From: Candidatus Pantoea soli
Lineage (GTDB): Bacteria > Pseudomonadota > Gammaproteobacteria > Enterobacterales > Enterobacteriaceae
Direction: 5' to 3'
NCBI RefSeq assembly: GCF_007833795.1
Contig: NZ_CP032702.1
Coordinates: 1,178,001 to 1,242,000 of the forward strand
Length of the DNA stretch: 64,000 nt
How positions within the stretch are numbered: the first letter of the stretch is position 1; each line of letters begins with the position of its first letter. The notes beneath the pieces were generated by a model. It was not told the DNA's origin. It searched no databases and worked only from the letters and a program-made list of their open reading frames with translations. The translations under genes and the position numbers were made by a program. Positions 9,436 to 17,751 of this stretch are shown here, piece by piece.

Positions 9436-10431
9436 ATGAAACAAGTCGTGTATACCGCCAGTCCCGAGAGCCAGCAGATCCATGCATGGCAGATGCAGGA
9501 AGATGGCGCACTGACGTTATTACAGGTTACGGACGTTGCCGGCCAGGTGCAGCCGCTGGTGGTCAGTCCGAAAAAAGACTTTCTCTATGCCGGTGTTCGC
9601 CCCAATTACCGCGTGCTGGCGTTCCGCATTGCGGCCGACGGGACGCTGAGCCTCGCCGGTGAAGCGCCGCTGCCGGGCAGCCCGACGCACATCTCAACCG
9701 ATCGTCAGGGCCACTTCCTGTTCTGCGGCTCTTATAACGATGCCTGCGTCAGCGTCAGCCCCATCGGCAGCGATGGCCTGCCGCAGGCGCCGACACAGGT
9801 GATTCACGATCTGGAAGGCTGCCACTCTGCCAACATCGATCTCAGCAACCAGACGCTGTTTGTACCGGCGCTTAAGCAGGATCGCATCTGTCTGTATCAG
9901 CTGAACGAGGACGGCACGCTGGCACCGCGCGCGCAGCCGCAGGTGACGACCGTAGAAGGCGCGGGCCCGCGTCACATGGCGTTTCATCCCGGCGGTGCCT
10001 GGGCCTACGTGGTCAATGAGCTGAACAGCACCGTGGATGTCTGGGCGCTGAACAACGTCAACGGTCAGACAGAGCGCGTGCAGAGTCTGGATATGATGCC
10101 GCCGGGATTCAGCGATACGCGCTGGGCGGCGGACATCCACCTGACGCCGGATGGTCGTTTCCTCTATGCCTGCGATCGTACCAGCAGCACCCTGACCATC
10201 TTCAGCGTCAGCGAGGAGGGATCGGTGCTGACCATTGAAGGCCATCAGCCGACCGAGACGCAGCCGCGCGGTTTCAACATTGATAACACCGGACGTTATC
10301 TGGTGGCGGCGGGACAGAAATCCCATCACATTGAAGTGTACCGCATTGGCGAGCGCGGCCTGCTGCAGCCGCTGTCGCGATACGCCGTGGGGCAGGGCCC
10401 GATGTGGGTTGTCATTCACGCGCTGGACTGA
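9436..10431 (+). CDS. pgl: 6-phosphogluconolactonase
   Basis: Hydrolyses 6-phosphogluconolactone in the oxidative pentose phosphate pathway. The 331-residue protein is the seven-bladed beta-propeller type (YbhE), not the devB type. It has repeated blade motifs and the conserved stretches [50 protein letters not shown] and [10 protein letters not shown]. The start has an AAAGGAAA Shine-Dalgarno. A likely -10 TACAGT lies at 9394-9399. It is transcribed alone between ybhA and ybhB, as in E. coli. Confidence 0.97.
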   Translation: MKQVVYTASPESQQIHAWQMQEDGALTLLQVTDVAGQVQPLVVSPKKDFLYAGVRPNYRVLAFRIAADGTLSLAGEAPLPGSPTHISTDRQGHFLFCGSYNDACVSVSPIGSDGLPQAPTQVIHDLEGCHSANIDLSNQTLFVPALKQDRICLYQLNEDGTLAPRAQPQVTTVEGAGPRHMAFHPGGAWAYVVNELNSTVDVWALNNVNGQTERVQSLDMMPPGFSDTRWAADIHLTPDGRFLYACDRTSSTLTIFSVSEEGSVLTIEGHQPTETQPRGFNIDNTGRYLVAAGQKSHHIEVYRIGERGLLQPLSRYAVGQGPMWVVIHALD

Positions 10432-10439
10432 CAGCTGCT

Positions 10440-10466
10440 GTGCCTGCCGTCTGTGAGGGCAGGCAC
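10440..10466. terminator. Hairpin after pgl
   Basis: GTGCCTGCC and GGCAGGCAC form a perfect 9-base-pair stem with a 9-base loop, starting 9 bases after the pgl stop and shared with the convergent ybhB. No T-run follows on either strand, so intrinsic termination is plausible but not certain. Confidence 0.5.
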
Positions 10467-10526
10467 ATTGCACGGTGACCGGCGCGCGTCATCGTGCACG
10501 CCAGGTCGCCGCAGCGGCCTGTTACA

Positions 10527-11003
10527 TCAGTTGTACTTCACGGTTATCGACGCGCTGGCCAGCGCATGGAAATGCACGTTAAAGCCCACCATGGCCCCGC
10601 TGGCCCCTTCATCCACCTCCAGCTTTTCCACGTCCAGCGCATGCACGGTGAAAATATAGCGGTGCGATTCGCCCGGCGGGGGCGCTGCGCCGCCATAGCC
10701 GGTCTGACCAAAATCGGTGCGCGTCTGGATGGCGCTTTCCGGCAGCTCAGCCACGCCGGAACCCGCGCCCTGCGGCAGCACGGTCACCTCCGCCGGAATG
10801 TTGGCCACCACCCAGTGCCACCAGCCGGAGCCGGTCGGCGCGTCGGGATCGTAGCAGGTCACGACAAAACTTTTGGTACCGGCGGGCACCTCATCCCAGG
10901 CCAGATGGGGAGACAGGTTATCGCCCTGATACCCCATGCCGTTAAACACGTGCCGTTCCGGCATTTTATCGCCATCGTCAAAATCCTGGCTGAATATGCG
11001 CAT
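10527..11003 (-). CDS. ybhB: YbhB/YbcL family Raf-kinase-inhibitor-like protein (PEBP fold)
   Basis: Small cytoplasmic protein of the phosphatidylethanolamine-binding-protein fold; the physiological ligand in bacteria is not established. The 158 residues include the PEBP anion-site motifs CYDPDAPTGSGWWHWVV and ESHRYIFTVHALD. The E. coli-like C-terminus SGAMVGFNVHFHALASASI is also present. A short leader with CTCCTT on the plus strand (AAGGAG on the coding strand) supports the ATG at 11003. It is adjacent to bioA on the same strand, 66 bases from the bioA stop. Confidence 0.95.
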   Translation of the reverse strand: MRIFSQDFDDGDKMPERHVFNGMGYQGDNLSPHLAWDEVPAGTKSFVVTCYDPDAPTGSGWWHWVVANIPAEVTVLPQGAGSGVAELPESAIQTRTDFGQTGYGGAAPPPGESHRYIFTVHALDVEKLEVDEGASGAMVGFNVHFHALASASITVKYN

Positions 11004-11069
11004 GACTTCTCCTTAGTGGTTTGCAGAGCTTTTCATCATGGTGGAAATGCGGCATGACTGCCAGTCAGC

Positions 11070-12362
11070 TCAGGGCTGAAAATGTTCAGCCACCTCCAGC
11101 GCGGCGCGTACCGCCTGCGTCAGCTGGGCCAGTTCGGCGGCAGAAATCAGATAAGGTGGCATCAGGTAGATCAGCCTGCCAAATGGCCGAATCCACACGC
11201 CGCGCGCAACAAAGAACTGCTGCAGCGCCGCCATGTTCACCGGCTGGTGCGTTTCAATGACGCCAATTGCCCCCAGCACGCGCGCGTCGGCTACCGCCGG
11301 GTGAGCACGCAGCGGCAGCAGATCGCGACGCAGCTGCTGTTCAATTGCTGCAACCTGCTGTGGCCAGTGGCCTTCAGTTATCATGCGCAGGCTTTCGCTG
11401 GCGACGGCGCAGGCCAGCGGATTGCCCATAAAGGTCGGGCCATGCATAAAGCATCCCGCCGCGCTGCGGCTGATGGTGTCGGCCACCTCGCGCGTCGTCA
11501 GGGTGGCGGAGAGCGTCAGGGTGCCGCCGGTCAGCGCTTTGCCAAGACACAGAATATCCGGCGTGATGCCCGCGTGCTCGCAGGCAAACAGCCGGCCGCT
11601 GCGGCCAAAACCGGTGGCAATTTCATCCGCAATCAGCAGCAGTCCGTAACGGTCGCACAGTGCACGTACCGCCTGCAGATAGCGCGGATGATAAAAACGC
11701 ATGCCGCCCGCGCCCTGCACAATCGGCTCCAGAATCACCGCCGCGATCTCCCGGTGGTGGCGTTCGGCCAGCTGCGCGAAGTCAGCAAAATCAGCGTCGT
11801 TCCATGGCTCATCAAAGGCGCACTGCGGGGCAGCCGCAAACAGGTGCTCCGGCAGGTAGCCGCGCCACAGGCTGTGCATGGAGTTCTGCGGATCGCACAC
11901 TGACATGGCGGCAAAGGTGTCACCGTGATAGCCGCGCTGCAACGTCAGGAATTTCTGGCGCGTTTCGCCGCGGCCCAGCCAGTACTGCAGCGCCATTTTC
12001 ATTGACACTTCGACGGCGATCGACCCGGAATCGGCGAGGAACACGCACTCCAGCGCCTCCGGTGTCATTTCGACCAGCTGGCGGCACAGGGTAACGGCTG
12101 CCGGATGGGTAATGCCGCCAAACATCACGTGCGACATCTGCGCCATCTGCTGCTGTAGCGCCTGGTTCAGGCGCGGATGGTTGTAGCCGTGAATCGCTGC
12201 CCACCACGACGACATACCATCCACCAGTTCGCGGCCATCGGCCAGCTGCAGCTGACAGCCGTGCGCCGCCACCACCGGATAACAGGGCAGGGGATCGCGC
12301 ATGGAGGTGTAGGGATGCCAGATATGCTGGCGGTCAAAGTTGAGGTCATCCGGGGTGAACAT
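11070..12362 (-). CDS. bioA: Adenosylmethionine-8-amino-7-oxononanoate aminotransferase
   Basis: PLP enzyme converting KAPA to DAPA with S-adenosylmethionine as amino donor in biotin synthesis. The 430-residue class III aminotransferase shows the N-terminal WHPYTSM, the SSWWAAIHGYNHP active-site stretch, LLIADEIATGFGR, and the PLP lysine in LGKALTGG. The ATG at 12362 gives MFTPDDLNFD and lies only 5 bases from the BirA operator, so its leader is very short, much as in E. coli. It is divergent from bioBFCD and shares their regulatory site. Confidence 0.98.
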   Translation of the reverse strand: MFTPDDLNFDRQHIWHPYTSMRDPLPCYPVVAAHGCQLQLADGRELVDGMSSWWAAIHGYNHPRLNQALQQQMAQMSHVMFGGITHPAAVTLCRQLVEMTPEALECVFLADSGSIAVEVSMKMALQYWLGRGETRQKFLTLQRGYHGDTFAAMSVCDPQNSMHSLWRGYLPEHLFAAAPQCAFDEPWNDADFADFAQLAERHHREIAAVILEPIVQGAGGMRFYHPRYLQAVRALCDRYGLLLIADEIATGFGRSGRLFACEHAGITPDILCLGKALTGGTLTLSATLTTREVADTISRSAAGCFMHGPTFMGNPLACAVASESLRMITEGHWPQQVAAIEQQLRRDLLPLRAHPAVADARVLGAIGVIETHQPVNMAALQQFFVARGVWIRPFGRLIYLMPPYLISAAELAQLTQAVRAALEVAEHFQP

Positions 12363-12367
12363 GCGTC

Positions 12368-12400
12368 TTGTAAACCATTTTGAAAAGATTTAGTTTACAA
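12368..12400. promoter_or_regulatory. BirA biotin operator with overlapping divergent bio promoters
   Basis: TTGTAAACC and AGTTTACAA are inverted arms (one mismatch at the inner edge) separated by 15 bases, matching the BirA consensus TTGTAAACC-N(14-16)-GGTTTACAA. A rightward promoter TTGAAA (12380-12385), 16-base spacer, TATAAC (12402-12407) lies across it, serving bioBFCD. The leftward bioA promoter must also overlap. Biotinoyl-AMP-bound BirA would silence both directions. Confidence 0.93.
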
Positions 12401-12450
12401 GTATAACCACGTTAATCGTCAGGATGAACCCCCTTTTTCTGGAGTAAGCA

Positions 12451-13482
12451 ATGGCTAACCGCTGGACACTGGCACAAGCCCAGGCCCTGTTTGACAAACC
12501 TTTTCTTGAGCTGATGTTTGAAGCGCAGCAGGTACACCGGCAGCATTTCGATCCGCGTCAGGTGCAGGTCAGTACCCTGCTGTCGATCAAAACCGGCGCC
12601 TGCCCGGAAGACTGTAAATATTGCCCGCAAAGCGCGCGTTATAAGACCGGGCTGGAATCCGAACGCCTGATGGAGGTGGAAGCGGTGCTGGAATCGGCGC
12701 GCAAAGCCAAAGCCGCAGGATCGAGCCGTTTCTGCATGGGCGCCGCGTGGAAAAACCCGCACGAGCGCGATATGCCCTATCTGGAGCAGATGGTGCAGGG
12801 CGTAAAAGCGCTGGGCATGGAAACCTGCATGACGCTGGGCACGCTGGACCAGAGCCAGGCACAGCGTCTGGCCAGTGCCGGCCTCGATTTCTACAACCAC
12901 AATCTGGATACCTCGCCGGAGTTTTACGGCAGCATTATCACTACCCGCACCTATCAGGAGCGTCTGGATACGCTGGATAAAGTGCGCGACGCCGGAATCA
13001 AGGTCTGCTCTGGCGGCATCGTCGGACTGGGTGAGACGGTGAACGATCGCGCCGGCCTGCTGGTCCAGCTGGCCAATCTGCCGACGCCACCGGAAAGCGT
13101 GCCGATCAATATGCTGGTCAAAGTAAAAGGCACCCCGCTGGCCGATAACGACGACGTTGAGCCGTTTGATTTTATCCGCACCATTGCCGTGGCGCGCATC
13201 ATGATGCCTTCCTCGCACGTGCGGCTGTCAGCCGGACGCGAGCAGATGAGTGAGCAGACCCAGGCGATGTGTTTCATGGCGGGTGCAAACTCAATTTTTT
13301 ACGGCTGTAAACTGCTGACCACGCCAAACCCGGAAGAGGATAAAGATCTGATTCTGTTCCGCAAGCTGGGTCTCAATCCGGAACACACCGCCACCACGGC
13401 GGGCGATAATGAACAGCAGCAGCAGCTCAACCACCAGCTGATGCAGGCCGACACGACGCAGTTCTACAACGCGGCGGTCTGA
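12451..13482 (+). CDS. bioB: Biotin synthase
   Basis: Radical-SAM enzyme inserting sulfur into dethiobiotin. The 343-residue protein carries the CxxxCxxC cluster motif [10 protein letters not shown] (Cys 51, 55, 58) for the 4Fe-4S centre. The second-cluster ligands lie in [18 protein letters not shown] and the Arg in [17 protein letters not shown] lies 7-8 bases before the ATG. Its TGA is immediately followed by the bioF ATG without a gap. It is the first gene of bioBFCD under the BirA operator. Confidence 0.99.
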   Translation: MANRWTLAQAQALFDKPFLELMFEAQQVHRQHFDPRQVQVSTLLSIKTGACPEDCKYCPQSARYKTGLESERLMEVEAVLESARKAKAAGSSRFCMGAAWKNPHERDMPYLEQMVQGVKALGMETCMTLGTLDQSQAQRLASAGLDFYNHNLDTSPEFYGSIITTRTYQERLDTLDKVRDAGIKVCSGGIVGLGETVNDRAGLLVQLANLPTPPESVPINMLVKVKGTPLADNDDVEPFDFIRTIAVARIMMPSSHVRLSAGREQMSEQTQAMCFMAGANSIFYGCKLLTTPNPEEDKDLILFRKLGLNPEHTATTAGDNEQQQQLNHQLMQADTTQFYNAAV

Positions 13483-14637
13483 ATGGGCTGGTCCGAACGC
13501 ATCACGCAGGCGCTGACGGCGCGACGCGCGGCCGATGGCTGGCGTCAGCGCCGGCGCGTGGAACACAACAGCGTGCGTGAAATCGTCGTCGACGGCCTGA
13601 GCTACCGCCACTTTTCCAGCAACGATTATCTGGGGCTGAGCCAGCATCCGGCAGTGATTGCCGGCTGGCAGCAGGGCGCAGCGGCCAGCGGCGCAGGGGC
13701 GGGCGCCTCCGGGCATGTGACCGGCTACAGCCGCTATCATGCGCAGCTGGAAGAGCAGCTGGCGGACTGGCTGGGCTATTCGCGCGCGCTGCTGTTTATT
13801 TCAGGTTTCGCCGCCAATCAGGCGCTGATCCATCTGCTGGCTGAAAAACCGGACCGGGTGCTGGCGGATAAGCTGGCGCACGCGTCGTTACTGGATGCGG
13901 CCAGCCATGCGCCGGCCACGCTGCGCCGCTTTGCGCATAACCAGCCAGCCAGTCTGACCAGGCTGCTGACCACGCCCTGTGCAGGCGCCACGCTGGTGGT
14001 TACTGAAGGGGTGTTCAGCATGGATGGCGACAGCGCTCCGCTGGCGGCGCTGGCGGCAGAAACCCGGCGCACCGGCGGCTGGCTGCTGGTGGATGATGCG
14101 CACGGCATTGGCATCTGCGGGGCGCAGGGGCGCGGCAGCTGCTGGCAGCAGCAGGTTAAGCCGGAATTACTGGTGGTTACCTTTGGCAAAGGCTTTGGCG
14201 TCAGCGGTGCGGCCGTGCTGTGCGATGCGGCCACCGCCGATTATCTTGAGCAGTTTTCCCGCCATCTGATTTACTCCACGGCTATGCCGCCCGCGCAGTG
14301 TCACGCGCTGCTGGCTGCGCTGCAGCAGGTACAGCAGGGCGATGCCCGGCGTGAAAAACTGCGCGCTAACATTGCGCGTTTTCGCGCCGGGGCGGCGAAC
14401 CTGCCGTGGCAGCTGATGCCGTCTGACAGCGCGATTCAGCCGCTGATCGTGGGTGAAAACCACGCGGCCGTGGCGCTGTCACAGCGGCTGGCGCAGGCCG
14501 GGCTCTGGGTCAGTGCTATTCGTCCGCCCACCGTGCCGCCTGGCACCGCGCGGCTGCGTATCACGCTGACGGCAGCCCATCATTCCGAAGACATCGACGC
14601 GCTGCTGGAGGCGCTGTATGACGCTGCAGATAAATAA
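13483..14637 (+). CDS. bioF: 8-amino-7-oxononanoate synthase
   Basis: PLP-dependent condensation of pimeloyl-ACP (or CoA) with alanine to KAPA. The 384-residue alpha-oxoamine synthase shows [11 protein letters not shown], the glycine-rich [19 protein letters not shown] segment ([19 protein letters not shown]), [12 protein letters not shown], and the PLP lysine in [11 protein letters not shown]. The start abuts the bioB stop and the 3' end overlaps bioC by 20 bases, consistent with coupled translation. Confidence 0.98.
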   Translation: MGWSERITQALTARRAADGWRQRRRVEHNSVREIVVDGLSYRHFSSNDYLGLSQHPAVIAGWQQGAAASGAGAGASGHVTGYSRYHAQLEEQLADWLGYSRALLFISGFAANQALIHLLAEKPDRVLADKLAHASLLDAASHAPATLRRFAHNQPASLTRLLTTPCAGATLVVTEGVFSMDGDSAPLAALAAETRRTGGWLLVDDAHGIGICGAQGRGSCWQQQVKPELLVVTFGKGFGVSGAAVLCDAATADYLEQFSRHLIYSTAMPPAQCHALLAALQQVQQGDARREKLRANIARFRAGAANLPWQLMPSDSAIQPLIVGENHAAVALSQRLAQAGLWVSAIRPPTVPPGTARLRITLTAAHHSEDIDALLEALYDAADK

Positions 14638-15373
14638 ACAGGCGGTGGCGCAGGCGTTTGGTCGCGCAGCACCGCACTATGAACAGCATGCGCAGCTGCA
14701 GCGCGCCAGCGGTGATGCGCTGCTGGCGCTGGCACCGGCGGCGTTTGGCCCGCATCTGCTGGACGCGGGCTGCGGCACCGGCTGGTACAGCCGCTACTGG
14801 CGCGATCGCGGCCGCCAGCTGACGGCGCTGGATCTGTCGCCGGCTATGCTGGCCGCGGCGCGCGCGCAGGAATCGGCCGACGACTATCAGCAGGGCGACA
14901 TTGATGCGCTGCCGCTGGCCGATGCCAGCGTTGACGGCGTCTGGAGCAACCTTGCGGTGCAGTGGAGCAGCGATCTGCGCACCGCACTGCGCGAGTTTTT
15001 ACGCGTGACGCGCCCCGGCGGTAGCGTGCTGTTTTCCACGCTGCTGGACGGTTCGCTGCAGGAAGTGCATCAGGCGTGGGCGCAGCAGGATACGCGCCGC
15101 CACGCCAACCGCTTTCTCAGCGCCGCGCAGGTGGCGGCCGCGACGGCGGGCATGGCGCTGCGGACGCAGCAGCAGACCATCACGCTGCACTTCCCGAGCG
15201 CCCTCAGCGCGATGCAGTCGCTGAAGGGCATCGGCGCCACGCATTTGCATGACGGACGCAGCGGCCATCTGCTGACGCGTCAGCGGCTGGCGCAGCTGGA
15301 ACAGGCCTGGCCGCGGGATGTACAGGGTTATCGTCTGAGTTATCACCTGATGTATGGAGTACTGAACAAATGA
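14618..15373 (+). CDS. bioC: Malonyl-ACP O-methyltransferase
   Basis: Methylates malonyl-ACP so that fatty-acid enzymes can build the pimeloyl chain for biotin. The 251-residue class I SAM methyltransferase has motif [16 protein letters not shown], motif II-like [11 protein letters not shown], and [10 protein letters not shown], followed by [17 protein letters not shown]. The ATG lies 20 bases inside bioF and the TGA overlaps the bioD ATG, fixing both ends. The start [21 protein letters not shown] resembles E. coli BioC. Confidence 0.97.
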   Translation: MTLQINKQAVAQAFGRAAPHYEQHAQLQRASGDALLALAPAAFGPHLLDAGCGTGWYSRYWRDRGRQLTALDLSPAMLAAARAQESADDYQQGDIDALPLADASVDGVWSNLAVQWSSDLRTALREFLRVTRPGGSVLFSTLLDGSLQEVHQAWAQQDTRRHANRFLSAAQVAAATAGMALRTQQQTITLHFPSALSAMQSLKGIGATHLHDGRSGHLLTRQRLAQLEQAWPRDVQGYRLSYHLMYGVLNK

Positions 15374-16041
15374 CACGCTGGTTTATTACCGGAACCGACA
15401 CGGAAGTGGGAAAAACAGTGGCCAGCAGCGCACTGCTGCAGGCGGCCGGCGCGGCCGGGCTGCGTACCGCCGGCTATAAGCCGGTCGCGTCCGGCTGCGA
15501 AATGACACCTGACGGCATCCGCAACAGCGATGCGCTGGCGCTGCAGCGTTACAGCAGTCTGGAGCTGCGCTATGAGCAGGTGAACCCGCTGGCGTTTATG
15601 GAGCCGACCTCTCCGCACATTGTCAGCGCTGAAGAGGGCAGGCCGATCACCTTTGCCGCGCTTTCGGCCGGGCTGCGGGCGCTGGAGCAGCAGGCGGAGT
15701 GGGTGCTGGTGGAGGGCGCGGGCGGCTGGTTTACGCCGCTGTCCGGGACGCACACCTATGCCGACTGGGTTGCAGAAGAGCAGCTGCCGGTGATTCTGGT
15801 GGTGGGCCTCAGGCTGGGCTGCATCAATCACGCCATGCTGACCGCAGAGGCGGTGAGGGCGCGCGGATTGCGCCTGGCGGGCTGGATCGCCAATACCGTA
15901 CAGCCGCCCGGGAAGCGTCATGCTGAATACATGGCGACGCTACGCCAGCGTATTGCCGCGCCGCTGCTGGGCGAAATCCCCTATCTGCAGCACGCTGCTG
16001 AGTATGAAACCTGCGGGCGTTTTCTGACGCTGCCGGCATAA
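15370..16041 (+). CDS. bioD: Dethiobiotin synthetase
   Basis: ATP-dependent carboxylation and ring closure of DAPA to dethiobiotin. The 223-residue protein begins with the P-loop TGTDTEVGKTVASSAL and has the substrate lysine region GYKPVASGCE, the LVEGAGGWFTPL motif and the nucleotide specificity segment AGWIANTV. It starts inside the bioC stop (ATGA). It is the last gene of the operon; in E. coli uvrB follows, whereas here an opposite-strand ABC ATPase gene comes first. Confidence 0.98.
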   Translation: MTRWFITGTDTEVGKTVASSALLQAAGAAGLRTAGYKPVASGCEMTPDGIRNSDALALQRYSSLELRYEQVNPLAFMEPTSPHIVSAEEGRPITFAALSAGLRALEQQAEWVLVEGAGGWFTPLSGTHTYADWVAEEQLPVILVVGLRLGCINHAMLTAEAVRARGLRLAGWIANTVQPPGKRHAEYMATLRQRIAAPLLGEIPYLQHAAEYETCGRFLTLPA

Positions 16042-16126
16042 AACGCAGCGGTGTATCAACAGGGTCGCCTGGCGCGGCGGCCCCGGCTTGCCGCAGCTGT
16101 CTGCTTATCTGACGTTGCGAAGGCGG

Positions 16127-16843
16127 TCAGGTGGCCGTCAGCCACTTGTTCACCGTCACATCATCCAGCTGGGCCACGCGGCCCTGCGCCACGTTTCTTC
16201 CACGGTGCAGCAGCAAAAAATAGTCCGCCACGCGCCGGATAAAGGATGCCTGCTGCTCCAGCAGCAGAATGGTCAGGCCGTAATCGCGGTTCAGGCTGCG
16301 AATCAGATTGCCCATCTCCTCTTCCAGCCACGGCGACATGCCTTCGGTAGGCTGGTCCAGAATCAGCAGTTTGGGCTGCAGCACCAGCGCACGCGCCAGC
16401 GCCAGCTGTTGCTGCTGATCCATTGGCAGATCGCCGCTGCGCTGATGCCGCAGCGAATAGAGCGCCGGGAACAGATCAAACACCATTTCCGGGATGGTGC
16501 GGCTGCCATCGTCCTGCGCGGCCAGCAGCGCAATCAGCAGGTTATCCTCCACGCTCATCTGCGAGAAAATATGCCGGCCCTGAGGCACATAGCCAATGCC
16601 CATGCGCGCACGCTGCTCAGCGGGCTGCAGCAGCAGATTTTCCGGCGGAAAGCCATCCTCCTGCCAGGTCATGGAACCGCTGTTTACCGGCAGGCGGCCC
16701 ATAATGCAGTTCACCAGCGTGGTTTTGCCCATGCCCGGGCTGCCCAGCACACCGGTGCAGGTGCCGGGCGGCAGGTCGAGATCCACATCCCACAGAATGT
16801 GGTTCTGGCCGTAAAACTGATTCACCGAACGTAAACTCAGCAT
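16127..16843 (-). CDS. Orphan UrtE/LivF-like ABC ATPase with degenerate catalytic motifs
   Basis: Resembles UrtE, the ATPase of urea/branched-chain-amide importers (238 residues; FYGQNHIL start, IGYVPQGRHIF, a MSVEDNLL segment, EQ at the H-loop position). Key motifs deviate. Walker A GSPGMGKTT (Lys40) is intact, but the signature LSGGQ reads LPMDQ (139-143), and the catalytic Glu after Walker B is Gln (LLILDQPTEG, Gln164). No permease or binding-protein gene is nearby; it stands alone between bioD and uvrB on the minus strand. The frame is open and full length, so it is not an obvious pseudogene. It may bind ATP without hydrolysing it, or partner with unlinked Urt subunits. Confidence 0.75.
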   Translation of the reverse strand: MLSLRSVNQFYGQNHILWDVDLDLPPGTCTGVLGSPGMGKTTLVNCIMGRLPVNSGSMTWQEDGFPPENLLLQPAEQRARMGIGYVPQGRHIFSQMSVEDNLLIALLAAQDDGSRTIPEMVFDLFPALYSLRHQRSGDLPMDQQQQLALARALVLQPKLLILDQPTEGMSPWLEEEMGNLIRSLNRDYGLTILLLEQQASFIRRVADYFLLLHRGRNVAQGRVAQLDDVTVNKWLTAT

Positions 16844-17304
16844 CTGACATTCTCCTTTCAGCTTGTTTGCCTGAATGCTCCCGCTCTGTGTCGTCTGGCA
16901 TACAGTCGTGCACGATTATGGGTGGACACGGCTGTGTTGCTGGCCGCAGCCGGACTGGCTTACTGCGTATTACGGTTACTACGCTGCAATTCTCAGGCCA
17001 GGTTGGCGATGGCGGGGAAGCTTCCTGCTCTGACTGGCGAAAGGCCCGCAGAATGATGAGGATCACTTAACAATCACTTCAGGTAATAAAGCGGCTGCAC
17101 TTTGACGGTGCTCACTGCTTAGCGTTTCTGGTGCATTCGGGCGATGATTGGGCAGAGGCTGGATAAATCACTGGCCTTATTGCCGGGCTTCCTGTCACGG
17201 ATGGCGCATAAGCGTGGTAAAAAGCGGGGTGAAAGCGGCGCAAAGTGAAGGAAAAATAAACGCAAAAAAAAATTTTTCAGCGGGACGGATAAGCGAGGGG
17301 AAAA

Positions 17305-17362
17305 TTATACACAGCCGATGGGCGCGGGGCTGGATTCAGTTATCCACCATTCCTGTGGATAA
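17305..17362. other. DARS1-like DnaA-box cluster (DnaA-reactivating sequence)
   Basis: Three DnaA boxes lie within 58 bases: TTATACACA (17305-17313, consensus), TTATCCACC (17340-17348, one mismatch) and, inverted, TGTGGATAA (17354-17362, exact complement of TTATCCACA). The last two face each other 5 bases apart and the third is 26 bases away. E. coli DARS1, which promotes ADP-to-ATP exchange on DnaA and so replication initiation, is known to lie in the bioD-uvrB interval with three clustered boxes. Position and layout both fit; function is inferred. Confidence 0.7.
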
Positions 17363-17652
17363 CCTTGTGTATTAGCGACTGAAAACCGGGCGCAAGCGAG
17401 GAAATACGCGGCCTGCATACATTCTGCTGCGAAACTGGGCTTTGGCGTCATTGCCATTAAAATCAGCGAGTTATTTAAAAGCAACCCTGCGAAATCTCTG
17501 GCTTGTCATCTGACTGCAATTTCGTGACGCTCTATTGACAATTGTTAAAACCGTTGCTCATCTGGGGATAACCTTGCGCAACAAACAGTTCGGCTGCGCC
17601 GCTTCAGTGCTGCTGAAGCGAACCCCGGTATTTCCCGTCCATCCTGCGCGAT

Positions 17653-17672
17653 ATCTGTAAATATATCCAGTA
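17653..17672 (+). promoter_or_regulatory. LexA (SOS) box and promoter of uvrB
   Basis: CTGTAAATATATCCAG is a CTG-N10-CAG SOS box with an AT-rich centre; its right half ATATCCAGTA closely resembles the E. coli uvrB site. A candidate promoter lies just downstream: CTGGCA (17680-17685), 17-base spacer, TAGAAT (17703-17708), ending about 43 bases before the uvrB ATG. This predicts damage-inducible expression. Confidence 0.85.
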
Positions 17673-17751
17673 TTTTTTTCTGGCAAAATCGCCATAGCAG
17701 AGTAGAATTATCAGCCTGCCAGCCGACTTCTTCAGCAGGAACCGCAAAACC

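Larger units (their letters stand above)
16844..17751. other. Long regulatory interval upstream of uvrB
   Basis: This 908-base gap has no convincing gene; short frames at 16867-17070 and 17148-17375 lack a ribosome site and any recognisable product. Contents that can be supported are the DnaA-box cluster (17305-17362), a further weak DnaA-box-like TGGGGATAA at 17563-17571, a TTGACA hexamer at 17535-17540, and the LexA box with its promoter directly before uvrB. From 16860 to about 17290 I see nothing specific. In E. coli the same bioD-uvrB interval holds DARS1 and multiple uvrB promoters. Confidence 0.6.

Noticed and set aside
16867..17375. Two short plus-strand frames in the uvrB upstream interval
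   Set aside because: No ribosome sites, no recognisable products, and the second overlaps the DnaA-box cluster.
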